Positions 1 to 7,862 of a stretch of 64,000 nt of DNA are shown here, piece by piece (within the stretch, counting starts at the first letter, position 1; the number at the start of each line of letters is the position of its first letter). The stretch is from an uncultured bacterium. Lineage in GTDB: Bacteria; Cyanobacteriota; Vampirovibrionia; Gastranaerophilales; Gastranaerophilaceae. Position numbers and translations under genes: made by a program. A model generated the notes under the pieces. That model saw only the letters and a program-made list of their open reading frames with translations. It was not told the DNA's origin and searched no databases. The stretch covers positions 1-64,000 of the forward strand of contig CABRZP010000009.1 of the NCBI GenBank assembly GCA_902475545.1. The letters run 5' to 3'.

Positions 1-2
1 TG

Positions 3-74
3 CGAGCTGTCAGGCTTAGAAATCTTGCTTGTGATGCACTCATTCCCATTGTGGTACAAAATCCTTTCATCTAG
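3..74 (+). CDS. possible 3' end of an unidentified gene (partial)
   Basis: The third forward frame is open from the window edge to a TAG and encodes 23 residues ending ...ALIPIVVQNPFI. Nothing identifies the family, and a stretch this short can be open by chance. The 100 bases after it contain no gene and lead into the tmRNA promoter. Confidence 0.15.
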   Translation, partial: RAVRLRNLACDALIPIVVQNPFI

Positions 75-180
75 TTCCATTAGTATCTTTATCGGCAGAA
101 TTTATCTTATGCTTTAATTATTAAATGCTTTTGTTACAAAATGTTAACATTATTACAGGTTTTTCTGATAATTACAACAC

Positions 181-209
181 TTGAAAAATGATTAAAATAA
201 TATTATAAT
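181..209 (+). promoter_or_regulatory. sigma70-type promoter upstream of tmRNA
   Basis: TTGAAA (181-186) and TATAAT (204-209) are separated by exactly 17 bp. Transcription would begin near 216, about 33 nt before the first copy of the tmRNA-like start (249) and about 170 nt before mature tmRNA. If this is the main promoter, the precursor carries a long 5' leader. Confidence 0.7.
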
Positions 210-248
210 AAGTGATACAGTACATTAACAACACTAAAAAACATTCGT

Positions 249-374
249 GGGGACGTTTTGAAAGCGTAAGCCGGTGCTGCCGGTGTTGACTTTGCTATGG
301 CAAAGGCAAGCAGGGCAGCATAATATGAGCGACGTAAGAGTTTGTATAGCAAACTCAACAGGAGCGAAGTCCCC
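249..374 (+). ncRNA. candidate structured leader RNA / partial tmRNA 5' duplication
   Basis: Bases 244-260 repeat 384-400, the tmRNA start, perfectly over 17 nt. The segment can fold on itself. GGGGAC (249-254) pairs with GTCCCC (369-374); TGCTGCC (275-281) with GGCAGCA (314-320); CTTTGC (290-295) with GCAAAG (300-305) around a 4-nt loop; and GAGTTTG/CAAACTC form another hairpin (about 338-355). No known family (SRP, 6S, RNase P) fits. It may be a tmRNA leader, a separate small RNA or a decayed duplication. Structure is seen; function is unknown. Confidence 0.35.
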
Positions 375-380
375 TATAAT
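375..380 (+). promoter_or_regulatory. possible tmRNA-proximal -10 box
   Basis: A consensus TATAAT ends 8 nt before the mature 5' end of tmRNA at 389, the right spacing for direct transcription of tmRNA. No convincing -35 box lies 16-18 bp upstream (AACTCA), so it may be weak or fortuitous. Confidence 0.3.
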
Positions 381-388
381 CATTTCGT

Positions 389-792
389 GGGGACGTTTTG
401 GATTAGACAGGATGTTTGGTGAAAATAGGTTGCGAGTGCGGGAGCTGTTCCCGCTTATCAACGAGCAAAACAAATTAAATGCTAAAGATTCAAATGTAAT
501 CGCAGTAGACTTCAGACCAGCTGCTAGAATGGCTGCTTAGTCCACTGTTTGGCTACTCATAACTCCCATCTTGCCGGATTTATGGGTCAATTATGCAAGA
601 CGCAGTGCAGTGATTGACGGTAACTGCATCAAGATAACCGCCAAAGGTTTAGAGTTTCCTTTAAATAAAACCTAGGATTAACAGTATGGGTTTTGTGCTT
701 TCCCTAGTTAATCGAGAAAATAAGTAACTACACTCGTAGAGATTTATTTTGATCCATTTTGGACGTGGGTTCGACTCCCACCGTCTCCACCA
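389..792 (+). ncRNA. ssrA: transfer-messenger RNA (tmRNA), one-piece
   Basis: The 5' end GGGGACG (389-395) pairs with CGTCTCC (782-788) to form the tRNA-like acceptor stem. A discriminator A and an encoded CCA (790-792) follow, and a T-arm with GGGTTCGACTCCC precedes the 3' strand. The internal tag frame starts at GCT (481) and stops at TAG (538-540), encoding AKDSNVIAVDFRPAARMAA, with the usual Ala-Ala end. tmRNA rescues ribosomes stalled on mRNAs lacking a stop codon and tags the product for proteolysis. At 404 nt it is of usual length. It is a single piece, unlike the permuted two-piece forms of some cyanobacteria. Confidence 0.95.
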
Positions 793-801
793 TTAAAATA
801 C

Positions 802-826
802 AGAGGCTTACAACAGTCTCTTTTTT
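802..826 (+). terminator. rho-independent terminator after tmRNA
   Basis: AGAGGCT (802-808) pairs with AGTCTCT (815-821) with one G-U pair, followed at once by a run of six T. It lies 10 nt after the encoded CCA. Confidence 0.8.
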
Positions 827-892
827 AGTGCCAAATTTCCCGTACCACGCGGGCTTCTGCTAATTTAAGAAGATATAATTTATTGTAGATAA

Positions 893-1354
893 TCAGATTT
901 TCTTTAGTTTATCTTGTATTTTCCATATCCAAAACAATAAAATATAGAACATGCATACCCCGCCTAATGTAAGTATTTCATATACTGGGATATAAGCCCA
1001 TTCAAAACGATATTCTTTTATTGAAAAACATAATACGCAACATAACATTATAACCGCATCATAAGTTAAAGCTAATAATAATGCTGATTTTCTGCTGTGT
1101 TTGTGAGCTTTTAATTCTTTCGCGATATTGGTCACTGTTGAATATGGATAAAATTTTTCAAAAGTATTAAACAATAAATATAATAGAAAGATTTTTACAA
1201 ATATACATAGCAAAACAAAACATTTTGGAATAATATCATTTGGTGAGAAATAAGCAATTATAAAAAAAACAAAATACATTCCAAATGAATATATAAAAAG
1301 TAGTATATTCAAAATGTGTAAACATGAATTTAAATCGTATTTTTTCATATACAA
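893..1354 (-). CDS. four-helix membrane protein, putative immunity protein
   Basis: This 153-residue protein has about four hydrophobic helices: residues about 12-35, 40-63, 90-112 and 125-145. No known family is recognised. It follows an orphan toxin C-terminus (1366-1854) by 11 bp, just as another four-helix protein of almost equal size follows the intact toxin at 2285. That repeated toxin-then-membrane-protein order is typical of polymorphic toxin cassettes, so an immunity role is inferred from position only. Confidence 0.55.
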   Translation of the reverse strand: MYMKKYDLNSCLHILNILLFIYSFGMYFVFFIIAYFSPNDIIPKCFVLLCIFVKIFLLYLLFNTFEKFYPYSTVTNIAKELKAHKHSRKSALLLALTYDAVIMLCCVLCFSIKEYRFEWAYIPVYEILTLGGVCMFYILLFWIWKIQDKLKKI

Positions 1355-1365
1355 AAACCTCCAGT

Positions 1366-1854
1366 TTATTTAAGTTTATACCTACATTTTACTATTGTAA
1401 AGTATGGATTTAACTTTCCTGTTTCTTGAGCTCTGCGTCCCATTTTAACAAAAAGATTTGGATCATTTTTATTAAAATCATATGTATCAAGTACTGTAAC
1501 ATTAACATAATCACCTTGAACTTTTGCAGATAACACGTCAACACTACCAAAAGCATTATGTAAATTTGTAAATCCACCAAATCTCATAGAACCAGAAATT
1601 TCTTTTCCTGATTTTAAATCAGAAAAATTATTTTTTATGAAATTTTCCATTTCTGGTGAACTTGATATTGCATTAGATACATTACTATTTTCATGTAAAA
1701 CAACTCCGGGAACATTTACATCTCCAAATTGTGATTTTACTTTTTCTTTAATTTTTGTTTTATATGGAGTATATTTACTATATAAGTAATTGATATTGTT
1801 GTAAAATGTGCCATTTCTAGTTCTATATTCATTGTGTATTTCGGGCTTTATCCT
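1366..1854 (-). pseudogene. orphan polymorphic-toxin C-terminal domain (no 5' end)
   Basis: The reading frame is open from a TAG at 1855-1857 down to 1366 (163 codons), but it has no start codon with a ribosome site near its 5' end. The first ATG is at 1648-1650, inside the conserved domain. The translated end resembles the end of the toxin at 2285. Both have G-[VI] then an N-S segment, an N-L-x4-G stretch, a D-x-YDFN motif, and finish with aromatic-x-IV-x2-R-[YF]-K. It looks like a toxin domain cut from its N-terminal part, followed by its own immunity-like gene. It could be a recombination donor or simple decay. Confidence 0.6.
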
Positions 1855-2281
1855 CTATAAACCAATATACAAATAATACTATATAACTTCCTAATAAGCC
1901 AAGTAGTAATCCTTGATAAAATTGAACATAAAATCCGTCCTCAAAGTATGGAAATCCTAAACTCCAAAAAGAAAAATATGCAGCAATTAGTACAATCATT
2001 TTTAAATGAAAAGATTGTTTTAATTTTTGTATAAATTTTGAAACTAACTCAAAGTTTTGTGAATTTTCTAAACTTTTGTATGCAATTGGCAACACTAATA
2101 ATCGACCAAATATAAATAATATTAGTAATATGATAGAGAAATCTGAAAAAGACGTGGTAATTTCATCCAAAAAAGGCACAAAGATTAATAGCATTACACC
2201 TAAAGAAAACACATAGGAACCTGTATTGGCTGCAATATGTATAAGCAACAAACAAATTATATTTTTTAATATATTAAACAT
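1829..2281 (-). CDS. four-helix membrane protein, putative immunity protein
   Basis: This 150-residue protein begins at the ATG at 2281, three bases after the toxin stop codon, so the two are probably translated together. It has about four transmembrane segments (residues about 5-35, 46-66, 91-113 and 122-143) and a charged C-terminus. Its 3' end overlaps the start of the orphan toxin frame. No family is recognised. Its place directly behind a polymorphic toxin suggests it protects the producer, by inference. Confidence 0.6.
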   Translation of the reverse strand: MFNILKNIICLLLIHIAANTGSYVFSLGVMLLIFVPFLDEITTSFSDFSIILLILFIFGRLLVLPIAYKSLENSQNFELVSKFIQKLKQSFHLKMIVLIAAYFSFWSLGFPYFEDGFYVQFYQGLLLGLLGSYIVLFVYWFIEDKARNTQ

Positions 2282-2284
2282 CAA

Positions 2285-3220
2285 TTACTTTTCAAATTTA
2301 AATCTTATGGGTACTATAACATAAAAATTCATGATTTGTTTTGATTTTTGAAGGGTATATGCTCCATTATTTATTTTACGTGTTTCATTATTTGGTAGTT
2401 GCTCTTTATTAACCCAATTAAAATCATATTTATCAAATAAAATACCTTTAAATTCTCCATTTTTCATTGTAGGATTTAAAATTGTCCCATGTCCAATCGA
2501 ATAATTTAGGTTTTTATCTTGTTCAAAATTTATCAAAATTTGATTTCTAGTAAAAGTTCCTGTTTTTCTATCATAATTTTGCATAACTTGATTTTGTAAT
2601 TCTGTGGAATTTGATAATCGGTTTCCAAAACCACTATTTTTATCATAAATTACTCCATGCCAATTTTTTGGAATTGCTAAACCTTTTGAATTTTTAATAT
2701 TTAATTGATCATTTACATACTCGACAGCATCAGGTTGAAAGACATGAAATTCAGGATGTTCGGGTAAATTTTTAAATTTTGATATTGCAATATTCATTAA
2801 TTCTCTGGCATCAGGTTTATTTACATTTTTACTAGCATTATATGCTGCAAAGATGTTCTGTTTTTCTAAAGTAGAAAAATCCGCACGTTTCATTGTTGCT
2901 GATTTTAAACTTTCAGTTTTATTATTGCCTGACTTAGGTAAGGAAACATCAGCCGCAGCACCGGTCATCATTCCACCGTTTTTAGAACGATAGTGTGCCT
3001 TAACCTTTGTACCATCAGCTCTGGTATAAGAATGTACAAATATAACATCAGAATTTCCATTTAAATCATTTCTTCGCGGAATTCCAAGATTTTCCATTTG
3101 GTAATCTATAGCTTTTTCGTTTTGTGTAAATTCGTTACCGGACATTTCTCCAATATCTTCTGCTGTGTAAATTCTGTTGTTGTTTGCAATCTTGTTAAAA
3201 AAATCTCTTAATTTTGCCAT
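2285..3220 (-). CDS. polymorphic toxin-like protein with EDIG-M-S header
   Basis: The 311-residue protein has three parts. A header (residues about 1-50) contains T-x-EDIG-x-MS-x2-EF-x3-E-x2-I-x2-Q-x4-GIP. A short segment follows with DGT-x-VKAHYRS (about 68-80) and a Gly/Ala-rich stretch. A C-terminal domain (about 185-311) ends FYVIVPIRFKFEK. The header recurs almost unchanged in the protein at 53333 and twice in that at 49395. The end is homologous to the orphan domain at 1366. There is no Sec signal peptide, so export, if any, must use another route. AGGAGA lies 8 nt before ATG. The toxin role is inferred from modularity and the adjacent membrane gene; no catalytic residues are assigned. 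Confidence 0.6.
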   Translation of the reverse strand: MAKLRDFFNKIANNNRIYTAEDIGEMSGNEFTQNEKAIDYQMENLGIPRRNDLNGNSDVIFVHSYTRADGTKVKAHYRSKNGGMMTGAAADVSLPKSGNNKTESLKSATMKRADFSTLEKQNIFAAYNASKNVNKPDARELMNIAISKFKNLPEHPEFHVFQPDAVEYVNDQLNIKNSKGLAIPKNWHGVIYDKNSGFGNRLSNSTELQNQVMQNYDRKTGTFTRNQILINFEQDKNLNYSIGHGTILNPTMKNGEFKGILFDKYDFNWVNKEQLPNNETRKINNGAYTLQKSKQIMNFYVIVPIRFKFEK

Positions 3221-3288
3221 TTATATTTCTCCTATAGTGTAAATTAAAAAAACATTTATATTATAAAGATTATTCAAATAGTCAAAAA

Positions 3289-3314
3289 GTCCGTATTTTT
3301 ACGTAGCCTAAACG
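3289..3314. repeat. degenerate copy of the GTCCGTATTTTTACGTA palindrome
   Basis: GTCCGTATTTTTACGTA (3289-3305) matches the left arm of the perfect 38-bp palindrome at 53234-53271, but its right arm has decayed to GCCTAAACGG. It lies about 70 bp upstream of the header toxin at 2285-3220, much as the perfect copy lies 61 bp upstream of the header gene at 53333. Confidence 0.6.
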
Positions 3315-3332
3315 GGTAATTGACATGAAAAG

Positions 3333-3348
3333 CCATGATATATCATGG
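3333..3348. promoter_or_regulatory. 16-bp perfect palindrome, possible operator
   Basis: CCATGATATATCATGG is a perfect inverted repeat with no loop, about 110 bp upstream of the toxin start. A regulator dimer, perhaps the nearby XRE protein, could bind it; the sequence does not show which. Confidence 0.3.
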
Positions 3349-3441
3349 TTTGCAACTAATTTATTTAACAAAAATAATAAAATTTACAAAAAAATTGTAA
3401 AAATTTTGCTTAACAAATATTGTAGAAATTAAAATTTTATT

Positions 3442-3472
3442 AAAAAAAAGGCCGTCAGATTTCTCTGCGGCC
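3442..3472 (-). terminator. rho-independent terminator of the XRE gene
   Basis: On the minus strand, CGGCCGCAGA pairs with TCTGACGGCC (one bulged base) and eight T follow. It lies about 36 nt beyond the stop codon of the regulator at 3509 and separates it from the toxin locus. Confidence 0.8.
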
Positions 3473-3508
3473 GCGATAATATGAATTTGCTAATATTTAT
3501 CCATTTAC

Positions 3509-3865
3509 CTAACTATTTAATCTGTGATTTTTGCATAATTCTACTATATTATCATACGCTCTTTTAAATAAGATTTTGTCTTTTTTTAATATTTCAATCT
3601 TTTTTAACATGTCATCGTACATTGTTTCTATTGAAAAACTATTATCATCAAGAAAGAAAATATATAATTCTACATCCAGACTTGAAGCAATACTAAGAAT
3701 AGTGTTAATTTTGGGATATGTTTGTCCGTTTTCGATTCGGCATAATGCTGACGGATCTATTCCAATCAATTCTGATAGGGTTTCTTGGGTCATACCTCTG
3801 TTGTTTCGAATTTGTTTTATTCTATAACCAATATTCTTTTTAACTTCAGAAATTTCCGATAACAT
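3509..3865 (-). CDS. XRE-family HTH transcriptional regulator
   Basis: In this 118-residue protein an XRE/Cro-type helix-turn-helix spans residues about 12-66. It is typical in sequence, with QIRNNRGMTQETLSELIG then a recognition helix ending SALCRIENGQTYPK. The C-terminal 45 residues form a charged helix, perhaps for dimerisation. AGGAT precedes ATG by 8 nt. A 20-bp perfect inverted repeat 44 bp upstream (3909-3928) suggests autoregulation. A strong terminator separates it from the toxin, so control of the toxin would act in trans. Confidence 0.85.
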   Translation of the reverse strand: MLSEISEVKKNIGYRIKQIRNNRGMTQETLSELIGIDPSALCRIENGQTYPKINTILSIASSLDVELYIFFLDDNSFSIETMYDDMLKKIEILKKDKILFKRAYDNIVELCKNHRLNS

Positions 3866-3908
3866 ATCAATAATCCTAAATGGTTATCAAACATTTTATA
3901 ATGATTTA

Positions 3909-3928
3909 TTATGCAATACATTGCATAA
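3909..3928. promoter_or_regulatory. operator-like inverted repeat
   Basis: TTATGCAAT-AC-ATTGCATAA is a perfect inverted repeat in the gap between the divergent XRE gene and dnaG. A further TGCA half-site lies at 3931-3934. The likely ligand is the adjacent XRE regulator. The rest of the gap to 4188 shows nothing clear beyond AT-rich sequence. Confidence 0.5.
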
Positions 3929-4188
3929 TATGCAAGTACAGAAAGATATTTTTTGTTTAGTCAAGATAATAACATTAATAAGAAGGGCATATATACAAGA
4001 TTATACCAAAATTTGTAAACTCTGTCATACTGAGCAATAAGGAACTATATCATAAGTTTTTTAAATCTTTTGATTAGAGCCTTAAAATGAGAGGAATTTA
4101 GTAATAATATATTGAATTTGTAATATAAGAAGAGGATTTTTTCTGCCAAAAGCTACTATTTAGAATTTGTTAATGTTACAATTATATT

Positions 4189-6078
4189 ATGGCAGGCACG
4201 TGGGATGAATTAGTACAACAGATTAAAGAACGTCTGGATATCGTTGATGTGGTATCAGAACAAGTTGTGCTGAAAAAACGAGGAAATAATTACTGGGGAT
4301 TATGTCCGTTTCACAAGGATAAAAATCCTTCATTTTGTGTTACTCCACATTTGGGAATTTATAAATGTTTTAGTTGCGGCGAGGCTGGTGATGCCCTTAA
4401 ATTCATAATGAAAACACGTAATATTGAGTTCAAAGATTTAATTGTAGAACTTGCTGACAAATTTGGGTTGGAAATACCCGCAACTCATAAATCTACAGGT
4501 ACATCTTCTAAAGAAGTTAAAGACCAAATGTTAAAGGCTACAACTCTTGCAGCTGAATTTTATCACGATCTTTTAATTAGAAATAAAGATGCAAATGCTG
4601 AACCTGCACTAAATTATTTGACAAAAAGAGGAATCGGTTCTGATATTATTAAAAAATTTCATATTGGAGTTGCATCAAAATCCTTCACAACACTGTATGA
4701 CGAGTTGAGAAAAGATTTTTCCAATGATATTTTGGAAAAAGCAGGACTTATTTTGAAAAGTGAAAAAGGCGGTTATATTGATCGTTTCAGAAACCGTGTT
4801 ATTATACCGATTCAAAACGAAAATGGTGAATTTGTAGCATTTGGTGCCCGTGCACTTGAAAAAGATCAGAATCCGAAATATTTAAATTCATCAGATTCAT
4901 TAATATATAATAAAAGCCGTTTGCTTTATGGTTTGTATACGGCAAAGGATTCTATCAAAGAAAATGATGCCGTAATTTTGATGGAAGGTTATTTTGATGT
5001 AATTTCTTCACAAGCTCATGGAATTGAAAACTGTGTTGCATCTTGCGGAACATCATTAACTCCTGACCATGTAAAATTACTTTCAAGATATACCAAATCC
5101 AGAAAAATTTATCTTTCATTTGATACGGATTCTGCGGGACAAAAAGCAACAGCCAGAGGTGCTGCGGTTATTAAAGAAGTTTTTGCAGGTCTTGGAAACA
5201 TTAAAGAATTTGACGAAAGTTATGTATCTTCAACTAACGACAAATATGCTTGCGAAATTAGAGTTATCGCCCCTCCGGAAGGTAAAGATCCTGATGAATT
5301 TGTTCGTTCTGTTGGTGCGGATGCCTACAAAATGTATATGGAAAAAGCTCCGTTATTTATTGATTTTCAGCTAAATAATATTCTTAAAAATAAAGATAAA
5401 TGTTCAACACCGCAAGAAAAAGCACAATTTATTGGAACATTAATTCCTATTTTAGCAGAAATTAAAAATAAAATTATTCGTGCCGAATACATTGAAATGG
5501 TTGCACAAACTTTATCTGTAGATGCTTCTGCAATCAAATCAGAAATAAACTCATTTGAGAGAGCAAACTTACCAAAAGTAGAAAGAATTGTTAAGAATGT
5601 AACAAAAAATGATTCTGTAGTAAAAAAAGCGCAAAAAAATTTATTGAGCATTTTTCTAGTACCTGACAGTCATTTTACATTTACTCAGATAAGCGAAATG
5701 ATTGACGGTATCGAATTCGATGACGAAATATTAATAATTGTAAAATCTGCAATTGACAAATCGATATGTACCGTAAATAATGTGAAAGAATTAATCGAAC
5801 ATTTATATACTGAATTTGTTGATAACCCTGAAGCTCAGGCAATTCTGCCAGAATTAGTTTCAACATCAGAAGCATATAGAGGCTTGTCAGAAGAAGATTT
5901 TGAAAGTGTGATAAGAGAAACTGTTAACAAAATTAATCATTGCAGACAAGTTAAAGAAATCGAACACATTAAAAAGTTGTATAAAAGGATTGACGATGAT
6001 GATCCTGAAGCCCTAAAAATCCAAATACAACTAAGAGATAAATTAAAGAAAAAAAGACAAAAATCGGAGAAGAATTAG
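4189..6078 (+). CDS. dnaG: DNA primase
   Basis: This 629-residue protein makes RNA primers at the replication fork. It has the usual order: a CHC2 zinc finger at residues about 41-65 (CPFH...YKCFSCGEAGD), the RNA polymerase core domain, and a TOPRIM domain with the acidic motif LMEGYFDV (about 264-271) and DTDSAGQ (about 312-318). A helical C-terminal region for helicase contact follows. Length is normal. No Shine-Dalgarno sequence precedes ATG, but MAGTWDELVQQIKERLDIVDVV is the typical family start. The stop codon touches the rpoD start, the dnaG-rpoD operon order known from many bacteria. Confidence 0.97.
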   Translation: MAGTWDELVQQIKERLDIVDVVSEQVVLKKRGNNYWGLCPFHKDKNPSFCVTPHLGIYKCFSCGEAGDALKFIMKTRNIEFKDLIVELADKFGLEIPATHKSTGTSSKEVKDQMLKATTLAAEFYHDLLIRNKDANAEPALNYLTKRGIGSDIIKKFHIGVASKSFTTLYDELRKDFSNDILEKAGLILKSEKGGYIDRFRNRVIIPIQNENGEFVAFGARALEKDQNPKYLNSSDSLIYNKSRLLYGLYTAKDSIKENDAVILMEGYFDVISSQAHGIENCVASCGTSLTPDHVKLLSRYTKSRKIYLSFDTDSAGQKATARGAAVIKEVFAGLGNIKEFDESYVSSTNDKYACEIRVIAPPEGKDPDEFVRSVGADAYKMYMEKAPLFIDFQLNNILKNKDKCSTPQEKAQFIGTLIPILAEIKNKIIRAEYIEMVAQTLSVDASAIKSEINSFERANLPKVERIVKNVTKNDSVVKKAQKNLLSIFLVPDSHFTFTQISEMIDGIEFDDEILIIVKSAIDKSICTVNNVKELIEHLYTEFVDNPEAQAILPELVSTSEAYRGLSEEDFESVIRETVNKINHCRQVKEIEHIKKLYKRIDDDDPEALKIQIQLRDKLKKKRQKSEKN

Positions 6079-7173
6079 ATGACAAAGAAAAGACAAGGTT
6101 CCTCAGTAGTTAGTGTAATGGAAGAAGACACATTAGAACTACAAGATATTAGCGAGGATACGGTTTTGGATGCCGGACACGATGCAATTAATTATATGAA
6201 CGTTGATATTTCAACAGATAACATTGAAGATATTGTTACGTCAAAAATGGGCGATAAAATTTCATCGGAAGATATCTACATGATGCATTCGTCAGATGAA
6301 CCTGATATGAATGAGTTAGAACTTCCAAAAAGTGTTGCTATTGATGATCCTGTTAGACTATATCTTCGTGAAATCGGAAGAATTAAATTATTGTCTGCTA
6401 ATGAAGAAATAGAATTAGCCAGAAAAATTTTAGAAGGTGGTACTCCTGGTGCTATCGCTAAAAGAAAACTTGTTCAAGCTAACCTTCGTTTAGTTGTAAG
6501 TATTGCTAAAAAATATGTAGGTCGTGGAATGTTATTCTTAGACTTAATTCAAGAAGGTAATTTAGGTTTAATCAGAGCTGCTGAAAAATTTGATCATGAA
6601 AGAGGTTTCAAATTTTCAACTTATGCAACTTGGTGGATTAGACAAGCAATTACTCGTGCTATTGCTGATCAGGCAAGAACTATCAGAATTCCTGTTCACA
6701 TGGTTGAAACAATTAATAAATTGAAAAAAGTTACAAGAAAACTTGCTCAAGATTTGTCAAGAAAACCAACCGAAGATGAATTAGCTGCAGAAATGAATGT
6801 TTCTATTTCTAAACTTCGTGAAATTATTAAAATCGCTCAAGAACCTTTATCATTAGAAACACCTATTGGTAAAGAAGAAGATTCTCGTTTAGGTGATTTT
6901 ATTGAAGATAAAGAAGCTGATGCTCCTGTAAAAATGGTTGCTTCTGAATTATTAAAAGAAGATCTTGCCGAAGTTCTTTGCACATTGTCACCAAGAGAAC
7001 GTGATGTATTAAGATTACGTTTCGGTATGGATGACGGACGCCAAAGAACTCTGGAAGAAGTCGGACAATTATTCGGTGTAACCCGTGAACGTATCAGACA
7101 AATTGAAGCAAAAGCTCTAAGAAAATTACGTCACCCTAACCGTAAAAAAAGATTAGAAGAATACGTTGAATAA
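6079..7173 (+). CDS. rpoD: RNA polymerase primary sigma factor
   Basis: This 364-residue protein directs RNA polymerase to -35/-10 promoters. Region 1.2 starts near DPVRLYLREIG (about 93-103). Region 2 carries FLDLIQEGNLGLIRA and FKFSTYATWWIRQAI (about 152-195), and region 4 ends with LFGVTRERIRQIEAKALRKLR (about 330-350). The N-terminal 90 residues are acidic and lack the long region 1.1 insert of enteric RpoD, like cyanobacterial SigA-type proteins. GGAG lies 9 nt before ATG, inside the dnaG end. It is translationally coupled to dnaG and followed by a terminator. Confidence 0.97.
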   Translation: MTKKRQGSSVVSVMEEDTLELQDISEDTVLDAGHDAINYMNVDISTDNIEDIVTSKMGDKISSEDIYMMHSSDEPDMNELELPKSVAIDDPVRLYLREIGRIKLLSANEEIELARKILEGGTPGAIAKRKLVQANLRLVVSIAKKYVGRGMLFLDLIQEGNLGLIRAAEKFDHERGFKFSTYATWWIRQAITRAIADQARTIRIPVHMVETINKLKKVTRKLAQDLSRKPTEDELAAEMNVSISKLREIIKIAQEPLSLETPIGKEEDSRLGDFIEDKEADAPVKMVASELLKEDLAEVLCTLSPRERDVLRLRFGMDDGRQRTLEEVGQLFGVTRERIRQIEAKALRKLRHPNRKKRLEEYVE

Positions 7174-7180
7174 TTTTTAA

Positions 7181-7207
7181 AAAGGGCTCTTATATAGAGT
7201 CCTTTTT
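7181..7207 (+). terminator. terminator of dnaG-rpoD
   Basis: AAGGGCTCT pairs with AGAGTCCTT (one G-U pair) around TATAT, then TTT. It closes the operon 8 nt after the rpoD stop. Confidence 0.75.
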
Positions 7208-7220
7208 ATAAGGGATATGA

Positions 7221-7862
7221 ATGATTATAAATAGCAATTTAACAACAAATTTTACGAAAAAATTAGGCATTACCCTGACAGCCGGAGCATTATTATTTTC
7301 TGCACCGGCAGTAAATTCTAATACTATTCAAAAATCAAGACAACAAGATACTTTTGAGTATTGTGAAAAAACATCGGTTCCTCCTGCAGGAACTAATAAT
7401 ATAAATATTTTAAAACATGCACCTTCTCCAAAAGTAAAAGTCGAAGGCAAGATGAGAAATGCTGTTATTGTTGTAGATATATCCAAAAATATTTTATATC
7501 ATTATGATGAAAATGGAGATGCTCAAATGGCTTACTCTGTTGCAACAGGTAAAAAAGATACTCCGACTCATATCGGAGTCAGAATAGTTTCTCATGTTGA
7601 AACTTATCCGTATAAGACTGCTCCGAGATCCACAAAAAGAAGAAGAAATCCAAGACCTTACGGTCCTAAAGCTATAATTCTTGATAAACTTAATCCGGAA
7701 ACAGGTGAAAGAAGCAATTATGGAGAATTTATCCATGGAAACAATGATGCATCTTCTATTGGTAAATACAAATCACAAGGTTGTATCCGTATGGATAACG
7801 AAGTTATTAAAGAATTATCTAAACATGTAAAACGCGGTGACATTGTTCTTGTAAAAGATTAA
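7221..7862 (+). CDS. L,D-transpeptidase (YkuD family), secreted
   Basis: This 213-residue protein has an N-terminal hydrophobic segment (about 14-31) ending in Ala-rich signal-peptide style. A YkuD domain follows from about residue 79 (AVIVVDISKNILYHY). The catalytic signature is present: HGN (about 168-170), then S-x-GCIRMDNE with the nucleophile Cys at about 188. Such enzymes form 3-3 cross-links in peptidoglycan or attach proteins to it. It is single-domain with no LysM. It follows the rpoD terminator, so it is probably its own unit. The last four bases overlap the convergent gene at 7859. Confidence 0.9.
   Translation: MIINSNLTTNFTKKLGITLTAGALLFSAPAVNSNTIQKSRQQDTFEYCEKTSVPPAGTNNINILKHAPSPKVKVEGKMRNAVIVVDISKNILYHYDENGDAQMAYSVATGKKDTPTHIGVRIVSHVETYPYKTAPRSTKRRRNPRPYGPKAIILDKLNPETGERSNYGEFIHGNNDASSIGKYKSQGCIRMDNEVIKELSKHVKRGDIVLVKD

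Noticed and set aside
249..374. Bacterial signal recognition particle RNA
   Set aside because: A GCAAGCAGGGCAGC stretch hints at the SRP loop, but the GGAA tetraloop and the conserved GUCAGG side are absent.
234..540. Two overlapping open frames across the tmRNA region (79 and 88 codons)
   Set aside because: They run through the tmRNA gene; the plus frame is open only because it ends with the tmRNA tag frame.
3531..3827. 98-codon frame antisense to the XRE regulator
   Set aside because: The opposite strand encodes a clear HTH protein with promoter, operator and terminator; this is its shadow.
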